Source of the DNA: Caballeronia sp. TF1N1 | GTDB taxonomy: Bacteria; Pseudomonadota; Gammaproteobacteria; Burkholderiales; Burkholderiaceae | Length of the DNA stretch: 64,000 nucleotides | NCBI RefSeq assembly: GCF_022878925.1 | Contig: NZ_CP084632.1 | Span: forward strand, 1-64,000 | Reading direction: 5' to 3' | Shown: positions 44,810 to 53,080 of the stretch, piece by piece | Position numbering within the stretch: position 1 is the stretch's first letter | How the letters are laid out: each line of letters starts with the position of its first letter | The notes under the pieces: model-generated | Told to the model about the DNA's origin: nothing | What the model saw: the letters and a program-made list of their open reading frames with translations, nothing else | The model's database searches: none | Made by a program: the position numbers and the translations under genes

Positions 44810-46371
44810 CAGAAGCTCCGCTGGTCAACAAGGAGCCAGGAGAAGCCATCTCCACCCGCACGAGACCAGATGAACTCGGCCACGCCCCGTGCTCCACCCG
44901 GCAAGGTAGCGAGCAACTGGCCGTCCGAAGTCGTGACAGACAGTGCCCCCACGATTGCAGACTTGACGATGCGAAAGCCCCGGCCACGGAACAGATTGGT
45001 CGTGTCCTGCGGACCACTCTGCGGGAGCTTGGCCGTGCGTCCGGTGGATGCCGCCCACACCTGGTTGTATTCCGAGTCGTAGGCAAGCGTCACGTCGGCG
45101 TCGTCATTGAGCGCAACACGGCTCGTGTCGGCCCAGTCTTCGACGATGGTGATGTCGGCCGACGGGCTGGCCAGAATGTCGGTCAGCCGCACGTTGCCGG
45201 CGAACGGCATGTTCACCTGCTTGAAGCGGATTGGGTGCGGGCCGATGGCAAGCGACGCATTGATCGTCCCGTCCAGCCCACCATGCACCTGGTTGCCGAT
45301 GCCGGTGATTGAGAACAGGCGCACGTAGATGTTGCTCTTCGGGCCTTCCGAGTGGAACACGTAGAGATCCACACCGGCCGGGCACGAGATCGACTCCGTG
45401 TAGATGAAGTCGGCCATGAGCACCGAGTTCTGCATCTCGAAGAGCGTCTTGCCAGTGGTGTAATGCGCGCCTTCCAGAGCGAAGTGACCGATCACGTGCG
45501 TGCCGCCGCTCGTGTCCTTGATCATCGTGGCACCGCTGAATGCGGCATTGACCTCGATGGAGTCGTACTGAGCCGCCATCGCCTGGTGTTCGAACAGGCA
45601 TTCGACCGCGGATTCGCAGGTAATGTACATGCGCTCGAAGCGGCAGTTCGGCTCACCCGCCGTGCCCGTCACCCGATTCACGCCACCGGCGAAGTCGCCC
45701 AGCCAGAAGTCCCGATAGCAGTTGCCCCACCACAGCATTTCCGGGCAGTCGAAGAAGAAGTAGAAGTTCGAGCCGGTGATCTCCTCGAACGTGGACATGT
45801 AGAAGGAGTCTCCGCCGTCAGCGTAGAAAACGGCTGCGTCAGTGTTCCCCTTTTGCATGTCCGCGTAAGTGAAGTTCATCCGAGTCCAGCGGATCGTATG
45901 GATGTACTTGCCGATGAACTTGAAGCACCGCGTGTTCGCCTTCGTCTGCTTGATGATCGTGTTGAGCTGCGACTGACCGGTGACCGTGAGACCCGTGAGC
46001 GCTTCGACATCGGCCGAACCGATGGGGATCTCGTCGTCAATCAGGTAGGTGCCGTCCGGAAAGTACAGCCCGTGCTTGTTGGTGACCGCCGAGACGAACG
46101 CCGCCTTCAGTGCCACGGTGTCGATGGCCGTGCCATCGCCCTTGACGCCGAAGTATTTGACGTTCGTGCCCATCACCGTGAACGACGTGTCGGTCACCGG
46201 TGTGGTTGGATTGGTCGGGTACGCGCCCGACAGCAGCAGATCGAGCAACTTCCGGATCGTCGGCAGCGCCTGCTGGACCTCCAGAATGTTCCCGTAGTTT
46301 TCGCCGAGGGTGCGGTCGATCAGCGAATTGACCTCTGCTTCCCTCTGGCTCAGTGAATTGCGCATTCCCAT
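44809..46371 (-). CDS. Tailspike with beta-helix (pectate lyase-like) fold
   Basis: 520 residues; the ATG at 46371 overlaps the adaptor gene stop (TAATG), although the frame extends to 46455. The N-terminal 60 residues (LIDRTLGENYGNILEVQQAL) look like a virion-binding part. They lead to VKYFGVKGDGTAIDTVALKA, then the strand GLYFPDGTYLIDD, the signature of the pectate-lyase-3 type beta helix. The centre is rich in short strands. The last 140 residues form a separate C-terminal domain (RVALNDDADVTLAYDSEYNQ). It likely binds and may cleave host polysaccharide. It is encoded next to the head-tail adaptor, where N4 encodes its tail proteins. Confidence 0.78.
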   Translation of the reverse strand: MGMRNSLSQREAEVNSLIDRTLGENYGNILEVQQALPTIRKLLDLLLSGAYPTNPTTPVTDTSFTVMGTNVKYFGVKGDGTAIDTVALKAAFVSAVTNKHGLYFPDGTYLIDDEIPIGSADVEALTGLTVTGQSQLNTIIKQTKANTRCFKFIGKYIHTIRWTRMNFTYADMQKGNTDAAVFYADGGDSFYMSTFEEITGSNFYFFFDCPEMLWWGNCYRDFWLGDFAGGVNRVTGTAGEPNCRFERMYITCESAVECLFEHQAMAAQYDSIEVNAAFSGATMIKDTSGGTHVIGHFALEGAHYTTGKTLFEMQNSVLMADFIYTESISCPAGVDLYVFHSEGPKSNIYVRLFSITGIGNQVHGGLDGTINASLAIGPHPIRFKQVNMPFAGNVRLTDILASPSADITIVEDWADTSRVALNDDADVTLAYDSEYNQVWAASTGRTAKLPQSGPQDTTNLFRGRGFRIVKSAIVGALSVTTSDGQLLATLPGGARGVAEFIWSRAGGDGFSWLLVDQRSF

Positions 46372-47090
46372 TACGCCCACCCGTTGAGTGCGAATCGGTT
46401 GTTGGTCTGGCTGGTGGTGTTGCCCACCAGGTCGTAAGTGATGACTTCGGCGCACGCCCCCTCGAACTGGGCGAGATGATCAGCGGCCGCCGCCATGGAT
46501 TCCTGCGTTTTGACCTGGCCAAAGCACCGGTAGGCGATCCAGTTCCGAAGCGCTGCGTGCAGCACATCGGGCAGCTCAATCTCCTGGTCCAGTGCCTCGT
46601 TGAGCACGAGTGGTGCAGGCTTGGCCTGATAGGTAACGGCAAGCGGCGCCCCGCCCACCGGATTGGGCACCTGCAACACGTTCGCTTGCGGCGTGAAAAG
46701 CGAGAACGGGTTCGCGTCGTCGTTGAGCTTCAGCTCGCACCCGCTCACGTCGTACACCTTCAGGATGCGGATCACGTCATCCTTGAAGGGTTCGGCCGGC
46801 AGATCCTTGATGTAGTAATAGTCCTGATCGCCCGTGGCCATCTGGCTTTCGGCGAACTTCAGGATCAGGTGATAGTTGGTGATCCACTCCACCTGTTCGA
46901 TCAGCAGCTCGCTCTCTTTCAGGACAAAGCGCCCGTAGAGCTTCAGCATCCCGTCATTGGCGAAGCGGATCAAACGCTCCTTGCCGGCATCGGTGATGTA
47001 GCCATTCCCATCCTGAGCCAGGGAGAGAGTGGACAACTCGCCGAAGGACAAGTCTTGAAACAGTTGGTTGATATTCAATTGGCACCTCAC
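46371..47090 (-). CDS. Head-tail adaptor/tail tube protein (N4 gp67-like)
   Basis: 239 residues from a GTG start at 47090 that overlaps the terminase stop as GTGA. It lies between terminase and tailspike, the place of N4 gp67. Helical N-terminal part (LSFGELSTLSLAQDGNGYIT) and C-terminal helices (ALRNWIAYRCFGQVKTQESM) resemble tail tubular protein A type adaptors of podoviruses that dock below the portal. No membrane segments. A copy of the dispersed GAGCCAGGGAG motif lies at 47015. Confidence 0.72.
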   Translation of the reverse strand: MRCQLNINQLFQDLSFGELSTLSLAQDGNGYITDAGKERLIRFANDGMLKLYGRFVLKESELLIEQVEWITNYHLILKFAESQMATGDQDYYYIKDLPAEPFKDDVIRILKVYDVSGCELKLNDDANPFSLFTPQANVLQVPNPVGGAPLAVTYQAKPAPLVLNEALDQEIELPDVLHAALRNWIAYRCFGQVKTQESMAAAADHLAQFEGACAEVITYDLVGNTTSQTNNRFALNGWA

Positions 47091-48685
47091 ACGATGTACG
47101 AAGACAGCCCACTGGGTTCCGAGTGGAGTTCCTCGTCCTCGTAGATGCTCACTTCGTCAGGGGTGGCCGGCGCGGAATCGGAAGGCAGCCAAGGTTTAAG
47201 GAACGCCAGTTGACTGACGGTATCGACGAAGTCGTCCTTACCCTTGATACCCGACATGGTCACCAGTTTGATCTGGCCCATCGCCCGTCCCATGATGACG
47301 GAGTGCTTCATCTCTTCCGGGAAGAACATCTTCCCAGCCTTGAACCAAGGAACAACCAGATTGAAGCGGGAGAGCTTGTCGGTGATTGGGCGTATGCCAG
47401 GGTTGCCGCTCTTCTCACTGCTTGCGAAAGAGAACCAGATTTGCCTGCGAACCTGTTCCTTTTCGAGCCAGGAGATGAAGCCACCCTGCTGTCCCGTGAT
47501 CTCGATGCCTACCTGCTGTGGTTTGTACTGCTGGACAAATTTGAAGAGTTGATCGACGGTTTTATCCATCTTCTGGCGTTCCATCATGCCATCAACCCAG
47601 AACCAGTCGCCGTTGCTATTGTAGGCCCACACACTGATCACGGAGAAGTCGGCCGTCTGTTTTTCAGACGTGGCGAAGTCGGTCGTGATGTAGAAGTTGA
47701 AAGTGTGTTTGTTCTGCAACAGAAGCTGCCGCGAGTACCAGCGAATCTCGTTGTCCATCACGAGCCGCTCTTCGTCCGAGGAGATGCGCAGCATCAGCTC
47801 TTGCATGAACGCGGCGACGTGCCCGGTGCCTACGGCAAGATCGTATTGCTCCTTCACGTACTTGAAGGTGAAGCGATCAGGCCAGGCGCCGACGAACTCT
47901 TCCTCGGTGCAGGGGAATTTCTCGCACACCGGCCACACGTTCACATCCCACTGGCCCGACTCGACCGCCTCGATCAGAATGTCGTCCTTGTTGAAGGGCG
48001 TGCCGTTGAAGATCACCTTGCGTTGCGTCGGATCGAGCGCGTGGTTCACGCCCTTGTAGACCGTGTCCTTGATCGCGATCATCGCGGCCTTGGACTTCGA
48101 GTCGTCATCCGAGACGAGGTCATCGAGCACGCACAGCTTCGGCCGCTTGCCGAAGATCTTCGTCCCCCGGATGCCGGTCTTGGCGCCGAACATCTTCACA
48201 CCCAGGCGGTTGCCGCCCCTGCCCTCGAACTCCAGGTAGTTGTCGGTGAAGGTGGCTTTCGGGATCCAGTGCTGCAAGAACTCCGAGTTGTTGTAGCGGA
48301 ACTCGATGTTTTTGCGGGCAGACTTCACGCCGTTGTCCATCGAGTCCGATACGTAGATCATCGACTCGACTTTGCCGAACCCTTCGAGATATCCGAAGAC
48401 GGCGAGAAACAGCACGAAGTATTCGAAGAACAGCGTGGTTTTCGCCGCTCCGCGAAAGCAAAGGTTTGCGATGTAGTCCGACCAGGATTCAACTACCTTG
48501 TCCAGCATCTTCAAGTGGACGGGCGGAGTTCTATGAGATTCACCCTGCCCGCCATTGACGAGCTTGATGAAGTTCATAAAAGTCAGCGCGAACTCACTGG
48601 GTGTGTAGCTGTGACTGTTTAGTTCGGAGTAGTTGACCTGATCGAGCCAAGCATCTAGCTCTTGTTTGATCAGGGTCTTCTTCAT
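47087..48685 (-). CDS. Terminase large subunit (N4 gp68-like)
   Basis: 532 residues. The ATPase part has a Walker A-like FRGAAKTT near residue 77, and LCVLDDLVSDDD as Walker B. The C-terminal RNase H-like nuclease includes YITTDFATSEKQTADFSVIS with an Asp pair and a distal acidic site near KDDFVDTVSQLAF. It powers DNA packaging and cuts the concatemer. In N4 the product has short direct terminal repeats. It is followed upstream by the gp69-like partner (ATGA overlap) and downstream by the adaptor gene. Confidence 0.92.
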   Translation of the reverse strand: MKKTLIKQELDAWLDQVNYSELNSHSYTPSEFALTFMNFIKLVNGGQGESHRTPPVHLKMLDKVVESWSDYIANLCFRGAAKTTLFFEYFVLFLAVFGYLEGFGKVESMIYVSDSMDNGVKSARKNIEFRYNNSEFLQHWIPKATFTDNYLEFEGRGGNRLGVKMFGAKTGIRGTKIFGKRPKLCVLDDLVSDDDSKSKAAMIAIKDTVYKGVNHALDPTQRKVIFNGTPFNKDDILIEAVESGQWDVNVWPVCEKFPCTEEEFVGAWPDRFTFKYVKEQYDLAVGTGHVAAFMQELMLRISSDEERLVMDNEIRWYSRQLLLQNKHTFNFYITTDFATSEKQTADFSVISVWAYNSNGDWFWVDGMMERQKMDKTVDQLFKFVQQYKPQQVGIEITGQQGGFISWLEKEQVRRQIWFSFASSEKSGNPGIRPITDKLSRFNLVVPWFKAGKMFFPEEMKHSVIMGRAMGQIKLVTMSGIKGKDDFVDTVSQLAFLKPWLPSDSAPATPDEVSIYEDEELHSEPSGLSSYIV

Positions 48686-49380
48686 GGAATGTCTTTGGCC
48701 TCCACGTCTTCAATGTCGATGAGTTTCTGTGCTGCGATGTCCTTCGCCGTCGCTCCTTGTGCAATGAGTTCACGTTGTTGCGCGGCAACCTTGCCCAACA
48801 TGTCCTTGAGTTCGGTCATTCCCGAAGTTTCTTTGGTATCAAGCGGGAGAACACCCTTCACTTCCTTGGGTTTAGCCAAGTGAGTGAGGATTGAGTTGGC
48901 TGCATCCGAACGAACCTTCTCGCTCTGCGCACTTCTCATGAGCGTGACCTGGGTCATCACCGCTTCATTGAAAGCCTGTTGGTGCAGAACCCAAGCCGGA
49001 ACCATGCTCTGTTCCATGATCAGGTTGACCAACTTGCCCTTGTTGTAGGCCGAGCTGTAGGCCGAGATCGTTTTTTCGTCGGCGCCTTTGGCGAGCAGCG
49101 CCTGCATGCGCGCGGGGAACGTCTTGAAGTAGGCGTCCTTGATGGAGTCGCCCATCATCCGGTAGCTCACATAGCTCACGGCGTGGGTGTAGTCCTCCAG
49201 CTTGAACTTGCCTTCCTTCAGCACGGAGCTGAACGAGATGAAGTTCTCGCGGATGTGCTCGGCCACCAGCGGATCTACGGCAATGTTGTTGATCAGATCG
49301 ACGACTTGCTGCGTGACGGCACTCTTTAGCGAGGCGGGCATCGCCCGCTCGACCAAGTCTTTGGTGAGGGGTTGGTTCAT
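48682..49380 (-). CDS. N4 gp69-like terminase partner
   Basis: 232 residues, mostly helical (ADEKTISAYSSAYNKGKLVN, AQSEKVRSDAANSILTHLAK) with an acidic C-terminus (LIDIEDVEAKDIP). It is translationally coupled to the large terminase (ATGA overlap), and N4-like phages conserve a gene of similar size here. A small terminase or packaging regulator is a reasonable inference; DNA-binding helices were not clearly identified. The ATG lies shortly after a terminator at 49394-49413. Confidence 0.7.
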   Translation of the reverse strand: MNQPLTKDLVERAMPASLKSAVTQQVVDLINNIAVDPLVAEHIRENFISFSSVLKEGKFKLEDYTHAVSYVSYRMMGDSIKDAYFKTFPARMQALLAKGADEKTISAYSSAYNKGKLVNLIMEQSMVPAWVLHQQAFNEAVMTQVTLMRSAQSEKVRSDAANSILTHLAKPKEVKGVLPLDTKETSGMTELKDMLGKVAAQQRELIAQGATAKDIAAQKLIDIEDVEAKDIP

Positions 49381-49393
49381 AGCGTCTATAAAG

Positions 49394-49413
49394 AAGGGGA
49401 GTTTCCTCCCCTT
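49394..49413 (-). terminator. Short GAAA-loop terminator
   Basis: On the - strand AAGGGGAG-GAAA-CTCCCCTT is followed by CTTTATAG. It separates the 257-residue first late gene from the terminase genes. A TTCCTTGG repeat lies just upstream of the hairpin. Confidence 0.65.
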
Positions 49414-49432
49414 GGTTCCTTGGTTTCTGGGT

Positions 49433-50206
49433 TTAAGCGGCGCGGCGGATGCGCTTCTTCAGGAGCCACACGTACTCTTCCATGCAGTTCTTCTGGGCGA
49501 TCAGGTCGCGCTGGTCAGCGCTAGGCAACTGGCTGAACTTTTCGGTGGCCACGAACGCGGTGAGCTTGAGGAGCTTGTTCTCCTCGAATTGCACCTCGGC
49601 GTTGAGCCGTTCGAGCCAGGTGGAAGGACGTGGCTCCAGCCCCACCGAGTAGCTGCGCTCGAACACGTCTTTCGGCGACCAGGAGATGTAGCCGGGAAAC
49701 CCGGTCACGTTCGGCCCGCCGCCGTCGGTGTACTCGACGAGATATCCGGCGTCATCGCCGCTCTCCCCTGCCGGCAGATCCCAGCCGCGCAGTGCGTTGT
49801 AGTCGCCTCGCGTCATCGGCACGCCGTGGACGACCTTGGTGCCGACGTAGGTTCGCAGCCCGTCGTACTCGGTGATCTTCCCCTCGGCCGCGCCGACCGA
49901 GTCGATCTTGGCCAGGCGCCAGGCGAGCACGGTGCCCAGCACGCCCCACACTTTGTCCTCGGCCTGCGCGAACGCATGGTTCTCGCCGTAGAGCTTGCTG
50001 AAGTTTTCCTTCGAGACGCAGGCCGAGTCGCCCTCGACCGAGAAGCGGCCGCCGAACAATTCGATCTGGCAGATCGTCGTGCGGCCATTCGGCAGAACAG
50101 TGAAGGTCACCTTGCTCTCCCGGATGGCGCGCTCGACATCAGCCTTGCTGATCCGAGGTGCCTTGGCCGCCTTGGCCATCATCTCTTCCGTGATCCCCGA
50201 TTCCAT
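49433..50206 (-). CDS. Three-part phage protein with N-terminal Gp49-like domain
   Basis: 257 residues that look like three usually separate small phage proteins joined in one frame. Residues 1-95 match the Gp49/66-type domain (RISKADVERAIRESKVTFTV, GDSACVSKENFSKLYGENHA). Residues about 110-185 match a short phage protein seen alone elsewhere (KVVHGVPMTRGDYNALRGWD, GYISWSPKDVFERSY). The last 60 residues (WLERLNAEVQFEENKLLKLT, then QLPSADQRDLIAQKNCMEEY) resemble a third small helical protein. None has a well-defined function. It is the first - strand gene, with a doubled CCAAGGAA repeat as Shine-Dalgarno region, facing a + strand promoter at 50211. Confidence 0.7.
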   Translation of the reverse strand: MESGITEEMMAKAAKAPRISKADVERAIRESKVTFTVLPNGRTTICQIELFGGRFSVEGDSACVSKENFSKLYGENHAFAQAEDKVWGVLGTVLAWRLAKIDSVGAAEGKITEYDGLRTYVGTKVVHGVPMTRGDYNALRGWDLPAGESGDDAGYLVEYTDGGGPNVTGFPGYISWSPKDVFERSYSVGLEPRPSTWLERLNAEVQFEENKLLKLTAFVATEKFSQLPSADQRDLIAQKNCMEEYVWLLKKRIRRAA

Positions 50207-50210
50207 TTCC

Positions 50211-50253
50211 TTGGTTCCTTGGTTCGTTTACGGTATAGTCCGCTCATGGACTA
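50211..50253 (+). promoter_or_regulatory. Sigma-70-like promoter with overlapping operator palindrome
   Basis: TTGGTT (50211) and TATAGT (50234) are spaced by 17 bases. An inverted repeat TAGTCC-GCTCAT-GGACTA (50236-50253) overlaps the -10 element and the expected start site, the usual arrangement for a repressor-controlled promoter. The sequence ACGGTATAGTCCGC recurs as ACGGTATTGTTCGC before the parA gene (59440). No repressor gene was found in the window. Confidence 0.55.
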
Positions 50254-50653
50254 AACAAAGTCTAAAGTCTATTCAAAGATATGTCTAATTTTTCCGACTC
50301 TATTCCTTATGGAATGGGAGGGGGATCCCTATGTCTGCTCCCGCAGAGGGGGAAGTTGGCTTGTCATTATGGTAATAATGTCTAATGCTCTGACACATTT
50401 CGTTAAATATCGGTCGTAAGACGTTGTATTTCTTACCCTTGAATGTTAACGTTCTTCCATGCCGTGGGTTCTACCCTTCTTTCCTGCGGCAATACGCCGG
50501 AACTGCTGGTTAGCTTTGTTCTGATACCCGAGCGGGAGTGGGGACCAATAACCACCGCAATCGTCGCCGACGAACTCCTCTTCAGCGTTGGTCATGCGCT
50601 GTTGCCAGTCGGTGAGACGACACGAAGCCTGAATCGGTTAACAGTCAGGAGAT

Positions 50654-50680
50654 AAAGGACAGCACAGGTTGCTGTCCTTT
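50654..50680 (+). terminator. Hairpin terminator ahead of HNH gene
   Basis: AAAGGACAGCA and TGCTGTCCTTT form a perfect 11-bp stem with a five-base loop, followed by GTCTTTGG on the + strand. It may attenuate transcripts from the promoter at 50211 before they reach the HNH gene, and may also act on opposite-strand transcripts. Confidence 0.6.
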
Positions 50681-50746
50681 GTCTTTGGTCGTCCGTATTC
50701 CCCGTATTCCCATATACTTCAAAGATGGCAAGCGTGGAGTTACGGT

Positions 50747-51526
50747 ATGGCAGATAAGCCCCAATCCCAATGTATTTATTGTGGTTCGTGGAAGGACAAG
50801 CTTTCCAGAGAGCATGTCATTGCTGACGGCTTGAAGGGAACGATTGTTCTTCCAAATGCAAGCTGTGAGGTGTGCCGAGATGTAACGAGCGCCATCGAAC
50901 TTCATTGTCTTAGAAAGATGTTCGTGGTATTTCGGAACACAACTGGCTTGTATTCAAAGAAACACAAAAAGCGACGTGGATCTTCGTCGGATTTCACCAT
51001 CACCATCGAAGAGAACGGCGTCGAAACAGTCACCGAAGTACCTATAAACGAAGCACCCGCTGCATTCCTGGAGCTTCATCTACCGGTGCCCGGTCTTATC
51101 AATGGTGCGGCCCCCACTACCGAGACGCAAGTAGGATTCGGCGTGCGTGCGCTACATACCGATTACCAAGAACGAGTTATGAAGCTCGGTGATGCGGGGT
51201 TGGCTTTTACTCACTTTGAGCTGCGCCCTCGGGCGTTTCTTTCAATGCTGGGCAAAATTGCTTATAGCTTTGCGATAAAGCAACTTGGCCGTGATTCGTT
51301 TACGCCTCTAGTCCAGCCCTTATGTCTCAACACCGAGACGAGGCCTAATACGTATGTCGGGGGAGATTGGAAACCGCCAATAGAAACGCCGGATCGTCCA
51401 CATGATTTACGGTTCTATGAACACGATGAGTATGTCGTTGTGCGGGTCCAGCTTTTTTCCGAGTACACATCTCACGCTTACGTAGTCGTCGTCGGGACAA
51501 AGCTAGAAGCAAGTAATGCGGTGTAG
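50747..51526 (+). CDS. HNH-type endonuclease-like protein
   Basis: 259 residues from the ATG at 50747 (GTGGAG upstream); the frame opens at 50669. The N-terminus has a zinc-type HNH pattern: CIYCG, then REHVIADGLKG with the catalytic-type His, then LPNASCEVC as the second Cys pair. The remaining 200 residues are a separate alpha/beta region with no recognised family. This shape matches HNH_5-like proteins of mobile elements and phage accessory regions. Roles could include homing, DNA processing or defence. It lies outside the core N4 order, between late and early genes, and ends at a terminator. Confidence 0.65.
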   Translation: MADKPQSQCIYCGSWKDKLSREHVIADGLKGTIVLPNASCEVCRDVTSAIELHCLRKMFVVFRNTTGLYSKKHKKRRGSSSDFTITIEENGVETVTEVPINEAPAAFLELHLPVPGLINGAAPTTETQVGFGVRALHTDYQERVMKLGDAGLAFTHFELRPRAFLSMLGKIAYSFAIKQLGRDSFTPLVQPLCLNTETRPNTYVGGDWKPPIETPDRPHDLRFYEHDEYVVVRVQLFSEYTSHAYVVVVGTKLEASNAV

Positions 51527-51614
51527 CACACGCCCGCCGAGCCGAATGATTGTTGTCTTTCGCCTTTTCAGCTACCGTACACCCACTTCATATCCCCTGC
51601 CGAACAGGCAGTTG

Positions 51615-51655
51615 AAGGCTCGCCACTCCTCGCCGGGTGTGCGGGCCTTTCTTTT
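51615..51655 (+). terminator. Rho-independent terminator after HNH gene
   Basis: AAGGCTCGCCAC pairs with GTGTGCGGGCCTT (two internal imperfections) and TCTTTTT follows. It lies 90 bases after the HNH stop and 10 bases before the end of the opposite gene, so it may end both transcripts. Confidence 0.7.
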
Positions 51656-51665
51656 TCCGGGATAG

Positions 51666-51914
51666 CTACACGGCGCTAAACGCCTCACCCAGTCCAGGAA
51701 AGAACACATCACAGCGCTGATATCCGTTGGCATCGCGCATCGGACAGTTAGTCAGCTCATTTTTCAGATCGGTCATGGCGAACTCGGGCCCATATTGCTG
51801 GACGAGCCTGGCCGTCGAGTATCTGCCCTTCCGGTCGCATCGTGAACACGCCACGTTCAACTGGGCCAGTCTGTCGGCTACTTGCTGCAATGAAACGGAT
51901 CCGTTTCTTACCAT
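51666..51914 (-). CDS. Small Cys-containing accessory protein
   Basis: 82 residues. The pattern VACSRCDRKGRYSTARL, then NCPMRDANGYQRCDVFFPGL gives four Cys with zinc-site spacing and resembles a small protein frequently seen in chromosomes of alpha- and betaproteobacteria. It may have been picked up from a host. No Shine-Dalgarno is obvious close to the ATG. It stands on the - strand inside the accessory region between late and early genes. Confidence 0.55.
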   Translation of the reverse strand: MVRNGSVSLQQVADRLAQLNVACSRCDRKGRYSTARLVQQYGPEFAMTDLKNELTNCPMRDANGYQRCDVFFPGLGEAFSAV

Positions 51915-52035
51915 GGTCGGTACGCGGGCAGATTGTTAGTTGCTCTTCTGGCTCAGGGTCGAACTCGCCTGCACGCGAGCTGCCCTCGGGGCAGCGAGCG
52001 GGATGCCAACTTATCAGACCTAGTGGTTTTTTCGT

Positions 52036-52329
52036 TCAGATTCCCGATTCAACCGGGGGTGCGTCGAGCTTCCAGCGCTCAAGCTCTTCCCGTCGGGAAA
52101 ACACCGGATGCTTGAGCCAGGAGGAAAACTGTTCCGCCCATTCTTCCCACATGAAGTCGTTAAGGCTGAATCCCTCGTCCAGGCACCTCCCCTCGTCGTC
52201 CAGAAAGACAAATTTCACCTGGCCTTGATCCCAGTAAGCGACGGCGAAATCGCTCAGATCAGCCGTGGTGAACCGTGGTTGGTCTCGTAAAAGCATGGCT
52301 AGATTGGCCACAAAGTCGGCTTCTGTCAT
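52036..52329 (-). CDS. Accessory protein of unknown function
   Basis: 97 residues, acidic, with several Trp and Phe (AVAYWDQGQVKFVFLDDEGR, then FMWEEWAEQFSSWLKHPVFS). GGGAGAG precedes the ATG at suitable distance. No motif was recognised. It lies 122 bases upstream of the 82-residue gene on the same strand. The two may form one transcript read away from the early region. It may be a host-takeover or regulatory protein, by position only. Confidence 0.5.
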   Translation of the reverse strand: MTEADFVANLAMLLRDQPRFTTADLSDFAVAYWDQGQVKFVFLDDEGRCLDEGFSLNDFMWEEWAEQFSSWLKHPVFSRREELERWKLDAPPVESGI

Positions 52330-52574
52330 GGTTCTCTCCCTGTTTGTTCAGGCTCTACAGCAATAAACCCGCCCATATAGGGAAATTTCTGGCCAATTTT
52401 TTGGACTTCCCGATAGCCGCGGCTGCCTATTTTTTAGACAGAGGGTTCCAGAAATCCTCATAGCTAGGTGTCATTGCAGGGTATAGGGGGCGCCAGCCCC
52501 CGACACCTAACACTCCCCCCCGGTACTAATTAAGGTGGCAGCAATGCTACCCACCCTTGTTAACACCAACACAT
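52330..52574. other. Structured intergenic segment with cruciform; likely near genome ends
   Basis: There is no gene here. A nested inverted repeat spans 52465-52509: outer arms TAGGTGTC / GACACCTA, inner arms GGGGGC-GCCA-GCCCCC. Upstream are two T-runs (TTTTTTGG, TTTTTTAG) around the palindrome GCCGCGGC. The segment lies exactly where the N4 late block ends and the early block starts, i.e. where the linear virion genome would have its terminal repeats. Confidence 0.5.
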
Positions 52575-52591
52575 CATGCGCTCCGCGCATG
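52575..52591 (+). promoter_or_regulatory. vRNAP hairpin promoter 1
   Basis: CATGCGC-TCC-GCGCATG is a perfect 7-bp stem with a three-base TCC loop, and GTGAGGACAATG follows. N4 vRNAP promoters have a 5-7 bp stem, three-base loop and GCTCCGC on the non-template strand (GCGGAGC on the template). Loop, stem and strand all fit transcription of the early + genes. It lies 40 bases before the first early start codon. Confidence 0.8.
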
Positions 52592-52631
52592 TGAGGACAA
52601 TGTCGTCCTTCTACTCTACTGGAGATGTGTC

Positions 52632-52985
52632 ATGGCTAACCTTCGTGTAACGGTCGGTGCAGTGTTCGGTGCAGTTGTCAGCTCGGCTGACGCTATCACT
52701 GGTGCACTGGGTGCAGTCAACGCTGGCGTTGGCATGCTCAATCGTAGCGTCAATGACGCTGCGGACAATCAAGCTGTGCGTTCTAACTACGACAAGAAGG
52801 TGTTCGCTGCTACTGTCCGTCAGGAAAAGGCACGTGAACTCACGACAAGTCGTGTGGAAATCAAGAAGTTCATGGCTCAGTCGCAAGATCATAGTGATCT
52901 GTTTGCACTGGCCTTCGATGAACTGGGTGATGAAGGTGATGTCACCTTCGCTCAAACCCAGCAGAAGCTCAAGGCTGTCGCCTAA
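52632..52985 (+). CDS. First early protein, unknown function
   Basis: 117 residues starting MANLRVTVGAVFGAVVSSAD, preceded by GGAGATGTGTC. The N-terminal 40 residues are Ala/Val/Gly-rich and mildly hydrophobic; the remainder is a charged helix-rich part ending FAQTQQKLKAVA. The gene lies directly behind the first vRNAP hairpin and ends at a terminator 95 bases later, so it is probably a strongly expressed early monocistronic unit. N4 early proteins of similar size shut down or adapt the host. No homology was recognised. Confidence 0.7.
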   Translation: MANLRVTVGAVFGAVVSSADAITGALGAVNAGVGMLNRSVNDAADNQAVRSNYDKKVFAATVRQEKARELTTSRVEIKKFMAQSQDHSDLFALAFDELGDEGDVTFAQTQQKLKAVA

Positions 52986-53080
52986 ACGTAGTCTAGAGGT
53001 CAACCACTTCGGTGGTTGGCCTGCATCAGTTGGCTGTATCTCCAAGTTCCTTCTACTTGGACATGCAGCTAGTTCAACTT

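Larger units (their letters stand above)
50207..50746. other. 540-base intergenic control region without a convincing gene
   Basis: This holds the start-site repeat of the - strand gene, a sigma-70-like + promoter with overlapping operator (50211-50253), a degenerate inverted 18-bp motif (50271-50288), and an 11-bp terminator hairpin at 50654-50680. A 70-codon + frame (50443-50655) is unsupported by Shine-Dalgarno or composition. The GC content is visibly lower than in the flanking genes. It divides late genes (-) from the accessory and early regions (+). Confidence 0.55.

Noticed and set aside
50443..50655. 70-codon + strand frame in the gap after the late genes
   Set aside because: No Shine-Dalgarno, no recognisable composition, and its end runs into a terminator hairpin.
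51980..51994. Hairpin CTGCCC-TCG-GGGCAG as a fifth vRNAP promoter
   Set aside because: Loop is TCG rather than TCC, the core GCTCCGC is missing and no + gene starts behind it.
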